From assembly GCA_009789175.1 (NCBI GenBank), contig CP046866.1:2666001-2730000 (forward strand): a DNA stretch of 64,000 bases. Reading direction: 5' to 3'. The translations under genes were made by a program, and so were the position numbers. Source of the DNA: Salinibaculum litoreum. GTDB lineage: Archaea; Halobacteriota; Halobacteria; Halobacteriales; Haloarculaceae. The notes beneath the pieces are model-generated. The model searched no databases. It was not told the origin of the DNA and was given only the letters and a program-made list of their open reading frames with translations. Below, piece by piece: positions 1 to 7,818 of this stretch (its first letter is position 1; every line of letters starts with the position of its first letter).

Positions 1-114
1 GCGGACGCCGTCCAGAATCAGTCGTATCTTCTCCATCGAGGTGAGTCCGTCCATGCGCTCGCCGCTGATGAGGTCGATCTGGACTCCCTCGCTTGGGTCT
101 TTCACTTCTGCCAT
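1..114 (-). CDS. oapB: DUF2073-type protein, N-terminal part (OapB-like)
   Basis: The gene runs off the left edge; only the first 38 codons are present, beginning MAEVKDPSEGVQIDLISGER. This start is characteristic of the haloarchaeal DUF2073 family, which is found next to an Era-like GTPase beside the oriC1 replication origin (origin-associated proteins OapA, OapB, OapC). Here it starts 4 bp after the GTPase stop on the same strand, so the two are almost certainly co-transcribed. Function is not established. The symbol is assigned from gene order and the short N-terminal match. Confidence 0.75.
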   Translation of the reverse strand, partial: MAEVKDPSEGVQIDLISGERMDGLTSMEKIRLILDGVR

Positions 115-118
115 TGTA

Positions 119-766
119 TCACCCGAAGTACTCCGCTATCTTGTCGTACACTTCGTCCATGTTGTCTCCTTCGAGCGCCGACAGCGGAATCGTCTCGTGC
201 TGTGGGAAGGCATTACGAATGCGCTGAACGCTCGACTCCTCTTTGTCTATCTTGTTCGCCAGAATCAGGACGGGGAGGTCCTGACTCTCGATGATGCCGA
301 TGAGCATCGTGTTCACCTGCGTGAAGGGGTCGGTCGTGGAGTCGAGTACGTAGATGACGCCATCGACATCCTCCCGGAGCCAGTGCATGGCCTCGGCGAC
401 GCCTTCCGTGGCCTCGCGTGACCGACGGACAGCGTCGTCTTTCTCCATGTCGTGTTCCAGGAACTCGGTGTAGTCGACTTTCGTCGTCACGCCCGGCGTG
501 TCGACGACATCGATGTTTACCGTCGACCCGTTGCGCTCGATTTCGATATCTTCCTTTCGGCGCGCGCGCCGTGTCTCGTGGGGGATGTGACTCTCCGGCC
601 CGACCGCGTCGCCGTGTTCGGTCCAGTCGCGAACGATGCGGTTGGCGAGTGTCGTCTTCCCTGCGTTTGGCGGTCCGTAGATGCCGATGCGCTTCGACTC
701 CTCTTCGGCAAACAACGTCGATGCAGCCCGTGCGATGGATGATTTGAGGTTCGTTAACAGTCCCAT
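119..766 (-). CDS. oapA: Era-like GTP-binding protein (OapA-like)
   Basis: A 215-residue P-loop GTPase. G1 is GPPNAGKTT near residue 30, G3 is DTPGV and G4 is NKID, the order expected of the Era/Obg-type TRAFAC class. The ATG at 766 (MGLLTNLKSS) is chosen over an upstream in-frame ATG because the intervening 25 residues are Arg-rich and unlike haloarchaeal protein. It is transcribed away from the origin and is followed after 4 bp by the DUF2073 gene. The GTPase-DUF2073 pair next to orc1-linked oriC1 is a conserved haloarchaeal arrangement; its role in replication or ribosome work is unproven. Confidence 0.9.
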   Translation of the reverse strand: MGLLTNLKSSIARAASTLFAEEESKRIGIYGPPNAGKTTLANRIVRDWTEHGDAVGPESHIPHETRRARRKEDIEIERNGSTVNIDVVDTPGVTTKVDYTEFLEHDMEKDDAVRRSREATEGVAEAMHWLREDVDGVIYVLDSTTDPFTQVNTMLIGIIESQDLPVLILANKIDKEESSVQRIRNAFPQHETIPLSALEGDNMDEVYDKIAEYFG

Positions 767-1370
767 CCTGTTCCTCCCGGCCCCATGGGTGGGGCTTGCA
801 CGAACAAGCCGGGCGTATCCACTTAAGCGTACGTCAGACATACATAAACAATCCGATATCTGCAGTTGAAGCCGGGGACGGCCTACTGTACCGGGATTTC
901 ACTCGTGTAGGGAATCAAGAAGGTAGGGGACGTGTCAATATCTGGGGTGGGGAGGCTACCAAAATCAGGGGATGGCTTCGGGTCGAACAAAGCTACTGTG
1001 AGAAACAACACAACGGGGGACAGGAAACTGCAGCGAGCGTGGAGGGGAAACGATGGTGTGCAAAACGGAGGTGTGGGGAACGTGGGCGAACATCAGGTGG
1101 CGCGACTGGAAGAGAAAGGACGGGATAACGTGAACACAGGATGGGCAACAGAGGTCACGAGACATGTGGAAAAACAACGTGGAACATGACGTGAGTTAGC
1201 ATATAGTGTGGACAGGAAACAGAGGGCGAAAGGAGAACAGGAGGTGGGGTCGAAGGGTCGAGTCGGTCCGTCTCGTTGCCGTTGTGAGAGTGTCTACCGT
1301 AGCTGATACCGGGAAGACAACTGCGGAGGGTGGGTTACAAGGGAGGGGGTTCGAGAGGAAAGGGTACCTG

Positions 1371-1400
1371 CCCCCCACCCCTTGGTTTCAACTGGAACGG
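1371..1400 (-). promoter_or_regulatory. Origin recognition box, left, strong
   Basis: Read on the minus strand it has GTTCCAGTTGAAACC followed by AAGGGGTGGGGGG, the dyad plus G-string layout of archaeal ORBs bound by Orc1/Cdc6. Its G-string points left, away from the AT-rich core. Confidence 0.85.
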
Positions 1401-1478
1401 AACACCCCCCGGGAAGGGGTCATTAGAGGGAGAGAAAATCTAGAGTGCACTAGAAGAGAGAACCCCCAGACGGCAATC

Positions 1479-1493
1479 GTTTCGAGTCGAACT
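1479..1493 (-). promoter_or_regulatory. Mini-ORB-like site without G-string
   Basis: The minus strand reads GTTCGACTCGAAAC, matching the dyad part of the ORBs, but no G-string follows. It sits at the left edge of the AT-rich core. Confidence 0.4.
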
Positions 1494-1620
1494 AGTAACT
1501 ATCCACTAGTAAGACTAGTTAATTACTCCGTCTAGAGAATCTAGTTTATTCTTTCCCAGTACGGGTTTGGTTTTAGTGTACTCTATATAAATCTTTCCTA
1601 GACTAGCCAATCCCACAGTT
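1490..1620. other. AT-rich candidate duplex unwinding element
   Basis: This is the most AT-rich stretch of the origin, framed by the two outward ORBs. It holds three ACTAGT palindromes (1491, 1505, 1514) and a run CTCTATATAAATCTTTCC near 1581. Seven of the nine CTAG tetranucleotides clustered at 1440-1606 fall here. Unwinding activity is inferred from position and composition. Confidence 0.7.
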
Positions 1621-1649
1621 GCTGCTCACCCCCTCCCCGTTGTATTACC

Positions 1650-1678
1650 GTTCCACCTGAAACGAAGGGGTGGGGGGG
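1650..1678 (+). promoter_or_regulatory. Origin recognition box, right, strong
   Basis: The plus strand reads GTTCCACCTGAAACGAAGGG then a T and a long G run. It is the inverted partner of the box at 1371-1400 and its G-string points right, so the pair brackets the AT-rich core. Confidence 0.85.
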
Positions 1679-1827
1679 TCCACCTCGGGACACCTCCCTC
1701 CAGCACGGTCATGCCGATGAATTCGAATTCCTCTCGACTACCGGTCCGATTCCCTCCCGACCTGTATCTCGAAATCCGTCTCCCATCTGCCGGTTCTGAG
1801 CCGTTTCCAGTTCGGCAGCCCTCAGAA

Positions 1828-1853
1828 CCACCCCCCACGCTTCGAGTCGAACG
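1828..1853 (-). promoter_or_regulatory. ORB-like site, degenerate
   Basis: The minus strand reads GTTCGACTCGAAGCG followed by TGGGGGGTGG. The dyad is weaker than in the two main boxes but the G-string is intact. Confidence 0.5.
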
Positions 1854-2183
1854 GAGCACCACTCGTCCCGTCCCAGCACTCCCGAACCCCCTAGCACTTC
1901 ACGTCCAGCCGAAATCCACCTCCTATTTCCCCCTCTCAAGCGCACCACGTACCGTTTGGCTCCTGATAGACTGCTTCTATCCCTGTGAGACGCTGCCGTC
2001 GGCACATATAGCTCAGTCAGACGCCTGTCACACCCAATTGTGTCAACTGTTGACAACCGAAATCTTTAATATTGTATCAACCAGGGGTTCTGGTGGTTCA
2101 ACTGCACACGCACCCTCTGGGAGAATCCGTAATATCACCCTCTAAACCGTCTGAGGGCACGGATTTCGGGTGCGCGGCGCGAG

Positions 2184-2208
2184 TCTCCACTTGAAATGGA
2201 GGGGTCAC
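2184..2208 (+). promoter_or_regulatory. ORB-like site overlapping the orc1 leader
   Basis: The plus strand reads CTCCACTTGAAATGGAGGGG followed by TCAC, close to the right-hand origin ORB. It ends 9 bp before the orc1 start codon, where bound Orc1 could repress its own gene. That role is inferred. Confidence 0.55.
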
Positions 2209-2217
2209 CTACCGACT

Positions 2218-3786
2218 ATGACAGACACGAACGACTCACCAGATTCAACGGAGGGCGTCGATTCACAGCGACTCGACACTGTCGAGTCCGACGCCGAGGA
2301 GGGCACGATACCAAGTTCCGACACAGACGACGGCGACCGTACGTCTTCGGGTCCGGACCTGGATGAGATGTTGCTGGACGAAGGGGAACCCGACGAGGGG
2401 TCTTCACAGGGGCTGTTCGATGACCTGCTGAGCGGTCAGCCCATCTTCGAGAACAAGGAAGTGCTCCGACCGTCCTACACACCCCGTAAACTCCCGCATC
2501 GCGAGGAGCAAATCAACAACATGGCGACGATTCTTGTCACCGCCTTGCGCGGGGACACGCCATCGAACATCCTCATCTACGGGAAGACGGGGACAGGCAA
2601 GACCGCCAGCGCGAAGTTCGTCAGCGACGAACTCGAAGCGACCTCCGAGAAGTACGAGGTCCCCTGCGAGGTCGAGTACATCAACTGCGAGGTCACCGAC
2701 ACCCAGTACCGCGTGCTGGCACAGCTCGCCAACAAGTTCATCGACCAGAACCGCGCGGCAATCGAGGCAGACCTCGAACAGCTCCGTGACCTGCGTGACC
2801 GCGCGCGCACGGACCCGGACGTACTGGCCGATGCCGACTTCGAGAGCGTCCCGGCCATCGAGTCCCGTATCGACGACCTCGAAGACGAACGCGACTCCTT
2901 CGAAGAGGTCCCTATGACCGGGTGGCCGACCGACCGCGTCTACAGTTCCTTTTTCGACGCCGTCGACCACCGCGAGCGCGTGGTCGTCATCATGCTCGAC
3001 GAAATCGACAAGCTCGTCGAAAAAAGCGGCGACGATACGCTCTATAACCTCTCGCGGATGAACTCCGAACTCGAAAACTCCCGGGTCTCAATCATGGGCA
3101 TCTCCAACGACCTGAAGTTCACCGACTTCCTTGACCCCCGTGTCAAGTCCAGCCTCGGTGAGGAGGAAATCGTCTTCCCACCTTACGACGCCAACCAGCT
3201 TCGGGACATCCTCGAACACCGCGCCGACGTGGCGTTCAAAGACGAGGCCCTGACTGGCGATGTCATCCCGCTGTGTGCCGCTTTCGCTGCACAGGAACAC
3301 GGGGACGCCCGCAGGGCGCTTGACCTGTTGCGGACCGCCGGCGAACTCGCCGAGCGCGACCAGACCGACGTGGTCGACGAAGACCACGTCCGGCAGGCAC
3401 AGGAGAAAATCGAACTCGACCGGGTCGTCGAAGTCGTCCGCACCCTTCCCCAGCAGTCCAAAATCGTCCTTTTCGCTATCATTCTGCTGGAAAAACAGGG
3501 CGTCCACAACGTCAACACCGGCGAGGCCTACAACATCTACAAGCGCCTCTGTGAGGAAATCGACGCCGACGTGTTGACACAACGGCGCGTCACGGACCTC
3601 ATCAGCGAACTCGACATGCTCGGCATCGTCAACGCCGCCGTCGTCTCGAAGGGTCGGTACGGCCGCACCAAGGAAATCTCGCTGTCGGTTCCTATCGACG
3701 AGACCGAAGCCGTCCTGCTGTCGGACTCGCGACTGGGGGACATCGAGAACGCCCAGCCGTTCGTCCAGGCCCGCTTCGATAACTGA
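2218..3786 (+). CDS. orc1: Orc1/Cdc6 replication initiator
   Basis: A 522-residue AAA+ initiator that binds ORBs and loads MCM. Residues 1-80 are an acidic, low-complexity haloarchaeal extension. Walker A is GKTGTGKT at about 122-129, Walker B is VIMLDEIDKL at about 258-267, and the C-terminal part (about 410 onward) has the winged-helix region with TQRRVTDLISELDMLG. The ATG at 2218 gives MTDTNDSPDS; an in-frame ATG 48 bp upstream would translate through the ORB-like site and is rejected. It is divergent from the GTPase across the origin. Linkage to the strong ORBs identifies it as the cognate oriC1 initiator. Confidence 0.95.
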   Translation: MTDTNDSPDSTEGVDSQRLDTVESDAEEGTIPSSDTDDGDRTSSGPDLDEMLLDEGEPDEGSSQGLFDDLLSGQPIFENKEVLRPSYTPRKLPHREEQINNMATILVTALRGDTPSNILIYGKTGTGKTASAKFVSDELEATSEKYEVPCEVEYINCEVTDTQYRVLAQLANKFIDQNRAAIEADLEQLRDLRDRARTDPDVLADADFESVPAIESRIDDLEDERDSFEEVPMTGWPTDRVYSSFFDAVDHRERVVVIMLDEIDKLVEKSGDDTLYNLSRMNSELENSRVSIMGISNDLKFTDFLDPRVKSSLGEEEIVFPPYDANQLRDILEHRADVAFKDEALTGDVIPLCAAFAAQEHGDARRALDLLRTAGELAERDQTDVVDEDHVRQAQEKIELDRVVEVVRTLPQQSKIVLFAIILLEKQGVHNVNTGEAYNIYKRLCEEIDADVLTQRRVTDLISELDMLGIVNAAVVSKGRYGRTKEISLSVPIDETEAVLLSDSRLGDIENAQPFVQARFDN

Positions 3787-3794
3787 AACCGCCG

Positions 3795-4607
3795 TTACTG
3801 CGTTGCGAGTCGCACCCAGCCCAGCCCGGGGATACGGAACTCCGCCGTGCCGACGACCCACTCGGCTTTGACCGGCCCAGTGCTGGCTCCGCCGGGACCG
3901 GCCTGGTCGTAGAGGCCGTTGTTGTCACCTTTCGTGATGAACCCGTCGTGTGGGGCAGGGCAGTTGCGTAGCCCCTTGTCGCCATCGGGGGCATTGGTTC
4001 CGTTGCAACTGGTCGCCCCGCCGACGTAGTCCTCGTCAGCGCGGTCGTACCAGTTCTCACCCTCCTCGACGTAGAACATCGCACGGTGGATTATCGGTGT
4101 CCGCCGTTCGTTCCCGTTGGGTTCGAAGACGATGACGTCACCGGGACCGCCGAACTGCCGGTAGCCGTCCGCATCCTGTGCTGTCACGACGCCGGTTCCC
4201 CCGTGGGCTTCGTCGGGAGCAAACCGCTCCTCGTCCATGACGAACACGAGGTCGTTGACCTCCATGTTGGGGACCATGCTCTCGCTTTCGACGGCGACCA
4301 GCGGCGGCCAGATGCCGCTTACGGTAAAGAGGTATGCACCGACGATAGCGACTGCCAGGACGCTGCTGACGAGGTCATAGACAAACAGCTGCGCCTCGCT
4401 GGTCTGCTCGCCGTTCGGTGTGGGTGTGTCCTGTTCGGTCTCCGAGCGCCACTCCTCACGCTGTGGCGCACCCTCGCCGCTGCTCGTGGACTCGGGTGTC
4501 GGCTTCTCGGAGGGCGCGGTGCCGTCTACGCCTGTGTCCGGGGCCGTCTCGTCGTTTCGACCCGTCTCCCCACCGACTTCGTCGTCGCTGTCGTCCGGGG
4601 AATCCAT
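3795..4607 (-). CDS. sec11: Signal peptidase I, archaeal Sec11 type
   Basis: A 270-residue membrane-anchored serine protease that removes signal peptides after Sec export. An acidic Pro/Ser/Thr-rich N-terminus of about 75 residues precedes one membrane segment (SSVLAVAIVGAYLFTVSG). This is followed by the catalytic Ser motif ESESMVP, a His in PIIHRAMFYV replacing the bacterial Lys, and an Asp-containing GFITKGDNN box, the archaeal/ER-type catalytic set. The start at 4607 (MDSPDDSDDE) is preferred over an ATG 18 bp upstream. It is convergent with orc1 (8 bp apart) and divergent from DP1. Confidence 0.9.
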   Translation of the reverse strand: MDSPDDSDDEVGGETGRNDETAPDTGVDGTAPSEKPTPESTSSGEGAPQREEWRSETEQDTPTPNGEQTSEAQLFVYDLVSSVLAVAIVGAYLFTVSGIWPPLVAVESESMVPNMEVNDLVFVMDEERFAPDEAHGGTGVVTAQDADGYRQFGGPGDVIVFEPNGNERRTPIIHRAMFYVEEGENWYDRADEDYVGGATSCNGTNAPDGDKGLRNCPAPHDGFITKGDNNGLYDQAGPGGASTGPVKAEWVVGTAEFRIPGLGWVRLATQ

Positions 4608-4688
4608 CGTCCCCTCTTGTACCACTCGGCGTTTGAATGTTCTGGAAGGCTCCGCTACGTTTTTGCCCGCCCGTTGCTAGCCACAGGT

Positions 4689-6263
4689 GTGCCCCTGGAG
4701 ACGCCCGCCCACGTGGTCAGCGAACTCACCAGCCGCGGCTACAACGCTGAACGCGAAGCGGTCACGCTGCTGTCGAACGCACCCGACCCGGAGGCGGCAC
4801 TCTCCCGTGCAATCGAAGCCGCCCCCGACGACGCCGTCAAACTCTCCGCCGACCACGCCCGTGCCGCCGTCGAGGAGGGGACGCTGTCGGGCGGTTCTGC
4901 CGATTCCGAACTCGCTCACGAACGCTCGAAAACCGATACCACACCTCCCACAGACAACCCCTCTGTTTCGACTGGAAACAGTCCCGAAAAACCGACGGAC
5001 GATGGGGGTGTTGTTCCAGTTGAAACAGGGGGGTCTTCGCGGTCGGTCGACCCCTCGAAGCGCAGCGTCGAGATAGACGGCGACATGACCGGTGCGAGCA
5101 CGGGAACCGGTGAGTATCGGGACTTCGTCGCCGTGTTCCGGGACCGCTACGAGCGACTCGCCGGGCAGTTACGGGGTCGGGTCAATCACCGTCCGACCGA
5201 CACCATCGAGGAGATGGCACCCAACAGCGACGCCGCTATCGTCGGGATGGTCTCCGACATCCGCTCGACGGCGAGCGGACACTGGCTGGTCGAACTCGAA
5301 GACACCAACGGCACGTTCCCGTGTCTGGTGATGAAAGACCGCGCCTTTGCCTCGCAGGTTCAGGAACTACTCCACGACGAGGTCATCGCCATCGAGGGGA
5401 CCCTGGCCGACGACGGCGGTATCCTCTTTGCCGACGCTATTCACTTCCCTGACGTTCCACGCACATACAGCCCCTCGACTGCCGACCGTCCGGTTCAGGC
5501 GGCGCTCATCTCCGATGTCCACGTCGGCAGCCAGGAGTTCATGGAAGCGGCCTGGCATCGCTTTACCGACTGGCTGCACACCCCCGAAGCCGAATCCGTC
5601 GAGTATCTCCTGCTGGCGGGGGATATGGTCGAGGGGGTCGGCGTCTACCCCGGTCAGGACGAGGAACTCGACGTGGTCGACATCTACGACCAGTACGAGG
5701 CCTTTTCGGAGTATCTGAAGGAGGTGCCCGACGACATGGAGATCGTCATGATTCCGGGCAACCACGACGCCGTCCGCCTCGCGGAGCCACAGCCGGCCTT
5801 CGACGAGGACCTCCGGGGGATTATGTCGGCCCACGACGCCCGCATCGTCTCGAACCCCTCCACCGTGACCATCGAGGGCGTCTCCGTGCTGATGTATCAC
5901 GGCGTCTCCCTGGACGAGGTCATCGCCGAGTTACCCGACGAGAAGGCCAACTACGACGAGCCACACAAGGCGATGTACCAACTCTTGAAGAAGCGCCACG
6001 TCGCCCCCCAGTACGGGGGCCACACCCGGCTTGCACCCGAGGAACAGGACTATCTCGTGATGGACGAGGTGCCCGACATCTTCCATGCCGGCCACGTCCA
6101 CAAACTCGGCTACGGGAAGTACCACAACGTCCTCACAATCAACTCGGGTTGTTGGCAGGCACAGACCGCCTTCCAGGAGTCGGTCAACATCGACCCCGAT
6201 GCCGGGTTCGCTCCTATCGTCGACCTCGACACGCTTGATTTGACTATCCGGAAGTTCGTCTGA
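4689..6263 (+). CDS. polD1: DNA polymerase D small subunit (DP1), exonuclease
   Basis: A 524-residue small subunit of the archaeal replicative polymerase D. The C-terminal calcineurin-like 3'-5' exonuclease domain has SDVHVGSQ, LLAGDMVEG, IPGNHD, YHGVSLDE and FHAGHVHKLGYG in order; an OB-fold lies before it (around residues 170-270). The GTG start at 4689 (VPLETPAHVV) is used because the longer open frame upstream overlaps the divergent signal peptidase gene. Residues about 75-130 are a low-complexity linker, and two ORB-like sequences lie in the DNA coding this linker. The next gene on the minus strand abuts its stop. Confidence 0.93.
   Translation: MPLETPAHVVSELTSRGYNAEREAVTLLSNAPDPEAALSRAIEAAPDDAVKLSADHARAAVEEGTLSGGSADSELAHERSKTDTTPPTDNPSVSTGNSPEKPTDDGGVVPVETGGSSRSVDPSKRSVEIDGDMTGASTGTGEYRDFVAVFRDRYERLAGQLRGRVNHRPTDTIEEMAPNSDAAIVGMVSDIRSTASGHWLVELEDTNGTFPCLVMKDRAFASQVQELLHDEVIAIEGTLADDGGILFADAIHFPDVPRTYSPSTADRPVQAALISDVHVGSQEFMEAAWHRFTDWLHTPEAESVEYLLLAGDMVEGVGVYPGQDEELDVVDIYDQYEAFSEYLKEVPDDMEIVMIPGNHDAVRLAEPQPAFDEDLRGIMSAHDARIVSNPSTVTIEGVSVLMYHGVSLDEVIAELPDEKANYDEPHKAMYQLLKKRHVAPQYGGHTRLAPEEQDYLVMDEVPDIFHAGHVHKLGYGKYHNVLTINSGCWQAQTAFQESVNIDPDAGFAPIVDLDTLDLTIRKFV
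4954..4979 (-). promoter_or_regulatory. ORB-like site inside DP1 gene, left member
   Basis: The minus strand reads GTTTCCAGTCGAAACAGAGG then GGTTG. It is paired with a site at 5013-5034 in the same outward arrangement as the origin ORBs, 33 bp apart. Confidence 0.55.
5013..5034 (+). promoter_or_regulatory. ORB-like site inside DP1 gene, right member
   Basis: The plus strand reads GTTCCAGTTGAAACAGGGGG followed by GT; its dyad part is identical to the left origin ORB (GTTCCAGTTGAAAC). It falls in the linker-coding part of DP1. Confidence 0.6.
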
Positions 6264-6662
6264 TTATTCGGGCCGGGCGTTCAGGCGCTCTTCGCGGGTG
6301 TATCTCCCGTGGAACGCGAGCAAGTCCACTCCCATCGCAGCCAGCGAGACCCCGCCGAGTGCCGTCACGAACAGGACGAGCAGATAGGTGCTACTCTGTC
6401 CAACGAAGCCAAGCGGGAGCGAGAGGCCGATGCAGATGTTTCCCACTCCCTGCCACTGGTACCAGGTGAGTGGCCCCGTCCGTACGCTGTCGAGGCCCCC
6501 GAGCAGGTGAGCGATACCGCCCGCCCCAAGCAGCCCCACCTGTGCGAGCAGGACCGGGTGCTGAACCATTGCCGACCCCACGAGCGCGGTGACACCGAGA
6601 CTGACCAGTACGGCGAAGACGCCGGCGACAGTCCCTATCTGACGGTTTTGCGTCTCGTTCAC
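6264..6662 (-). CDS. Small membrane protein, four predicted TM segments
   Basis: About 132 residues with four hydrophobic segments (VAGVFAVLVSLGVTALVG, LLAQVGLLGAGGIAHLLGG, VGNICIGLSLPLGFVG, YLLVLFVTALGGVSLAAMGV) and a short charged tail. No family was recognised. The GTG at 6662 is chosen because GGGAGG stands about 9 bp before it; a longer frame to 6743 adds a non-hydrophobic, Cys/His-rich stretch. Its stop directly abuts the DP1 stop (convergent). Confidence 0.65.
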   Translation of the reverse strand: MNETQNRQIGTVAGVFAVLVSLGVTALVGSAMVQHPVLLAQVGLLGAGGIAHLLGGLDSVRTGPLTWYQWQGVGNICIGLSLPLGFVGQSSTYLLVLFVTALGGVSLAAMGVDLLAFHGRYTREERLNARPE

Positions 6663-6792
6663 CGCCGACACCTCCCGGATGTCGTGTCGGTCACAGTCGG
6701 TGATGAAGTGGAGGGCATACTCGCCAGTTCGTGCCGGACACACTTCAGTACTCAGTCCGTGCTGCTGGTGGCGTGACTGTCCGAGTAGTCCC

Positions 6793-7455
6793 TTACAGGA
6801 CGCCTTCTTCGGTCAGCACATCCGCCAGTTCGTCCATCGTCTCCACGATGACCTCGCAGGCGGGCGCGACGTTGGGTTTCGGTTCGAACCCGACGGCAAG
6901 CCCCGCGACTTCGAGCATCGGGAGGTCGTTGGCACCGTCGCCGACGGCGATGGTCTCGTCCATCGGGACGCTCTGGGTCGAGGCCAGGTCGTCGAGAGCG
7001 TCGTCTTTGGTCCCCTCGATGAGCGGCCCCTCGACCTCGCCGGTGAGCGCCCGCCTATCGTCGTCTGCCTCTCCCTCGCTGTCGCCGACGGGCAGGCGAT
7101 TGGCGACGATGGTGTCGACGGTGACCCCCTCTTTTTCGAGTGCGGCCTCGACGCCGCGCTGGAAGCCGCCGGTGAGGATTGCGGTGTGGACACCGGCTTC
7201 GTTGAGCGCCTCGATGACATCCGCTGCGCCCGGGCGAAGGACGACTTCCTCGAAGGCTGCTGTGGCGTCGTCGTTGTCGAGGCCCTCCAGCAGCGCACAC
7301 CGCTTTCGGAGACTCTCGGCGTATTCGATTTCGTCGTTCATCGCACGCTCGGTAATCTCGTCCATCTGGTCGGCCACACCACATCGGTCACCGAGCAGAA
7401 CGGTCATCTCGGAATCGGAGAGCGTGCCGTCGAAGTCGAAGGCGACGAGTGTCAT
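6793..7455 (-). CDS. serB: Phosphoserine phosphatase (HAD family)
   Basis: A 220-residue HAD hydrolase likely to make L-serine from phosphoserine. Motif I is VAFDFDGTLS at residues 4-13 with the two catalytic Asp, motif II is ILTGGFQRGVE, and motif III/IV is DETIAVGDGANDLPML, the SerB pattern. The cap region between motifs I and II carries the MTVLLGDRCG helix typical of SerB. The start at 7455 places motif I at the extreme N-terminus; an upstream ATG at 7500 would run through an ORB-like sequence. A related HAD phosphatase of different specificity cannot be excluded. Confidence 0.85.
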   Translation of the reverse strand: MTLVAFDFDGTLSDSEMTVLLGDRCGVADQMDEITERAMNDEIEYAESLRKRCALLEGLDNDDATAAFEEVVLRPGAADVIEALNEAGVHTAILTGGFQRGVEAALEKEGVTVDTIVANRLPVGDSEGEADDDRRALTGEVEGPLIEGTKDDALDDLASTQSVPMDETIAVGDGANDLPMLEVAGLAVGFEPKPNVAPACEVIVETMDELADVLTEEGVL

Positions 7456-7483
7456 GTCCGCGGATTCTCCGCGGGGGGATTCA

Positions 7484-7506
7484 AACCCCTCGGTTTCCAC
7501 TCGAAC
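7484..7506 (-). promoter_or_regulatory. ORB-like site between serB and a small membrane gene
   Basis: The minus strand reads GTTCGAGTGGAAACCGAGGG then GTTT, agreeing with the left origin ORB at most positions of the dyad and the start of the G-string. The G-string is short, so this may be chance. Confidence 0.35.
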
Positions 7507-7544
7507 ACACAGTCTCTATCCGGTCCCGGAACGAACGCCCGACA

Positions 7545-7724
7545 ATGTCAGCAGATGGACCCGACCCCCGGCAGACGCTCATCAGCGCGGCCCTCGCTGG
7601 GGTCGTTGCACTCGTCGTTCTGGTTGCCCTCTCGACGGCGAACGTCGGGACGGACCTGGTACAGGCAGTCGTCGCTATCGTCGTCGGGGTTATCGTCGCA
7701 CAGTTCTACGAACGAACGCGGTAG
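7545..7724 (+). CDS. Small two-TM membrane protein
   Basis: A 59-residue protein, MSADGPDPRQTL start, with two hydrophobic segments (AALAGVVALVVLVALSTAN and VQAVVAIVVGVIVAQFY) and a short Arg-rich end. No family was recognised. The ATG at 7545 is chosen because upstream in-frame sequence belongs to the serB promoter region. It is divergent from serB. Confidence 0.65.
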   Translation: MSADGPDPRQTLISAALAGVVALVVLVALSTANVGTDLVQAVVAIVVGVIVAQFYERTR

Positions 7725-7818
7725 CGGGCGTCCCGGTTCATACTGTTAGCTATACCTTCGTGACGGTATTCGGCACCCCGGAGTGCCGAAATCCTTCGCG
7801 GGCTTATAGCCGACAGTA

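Larger units (their letters stand above)
767..2217. other. Replication origin region, oriC1 type
   Basis: About 1.45 kb without credible genes lies between the divergent GTPase gene and orc1/cdc6. It contains two strong origin recognition boxes in opposite orientation with G-strings pointing outward (1371-1400 and 1650-1678). They flank an AT-rich stretch (about 1490-1620) that would serve as the unwinding element. Weaker ORB-like sites lie at 1479-1493, 1828-1853 and 2184-2208. The plus strand is visibly purine-rich to the left of the core and pyrimidine-rich to the right. ORFs called in this region have no protein-like composition. This architecture and its orc1 partner match the known haloarchaeal oriC1; activity here is inferred. 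Confidence 0.88.

Noticed and set aside
796-2145. ORFs of 60-140 codons in the origin region.
   Set aside because: They overlap each other on both strands, span ORBs and the AT-rich core, and lack acidic haloarchaeal composition.
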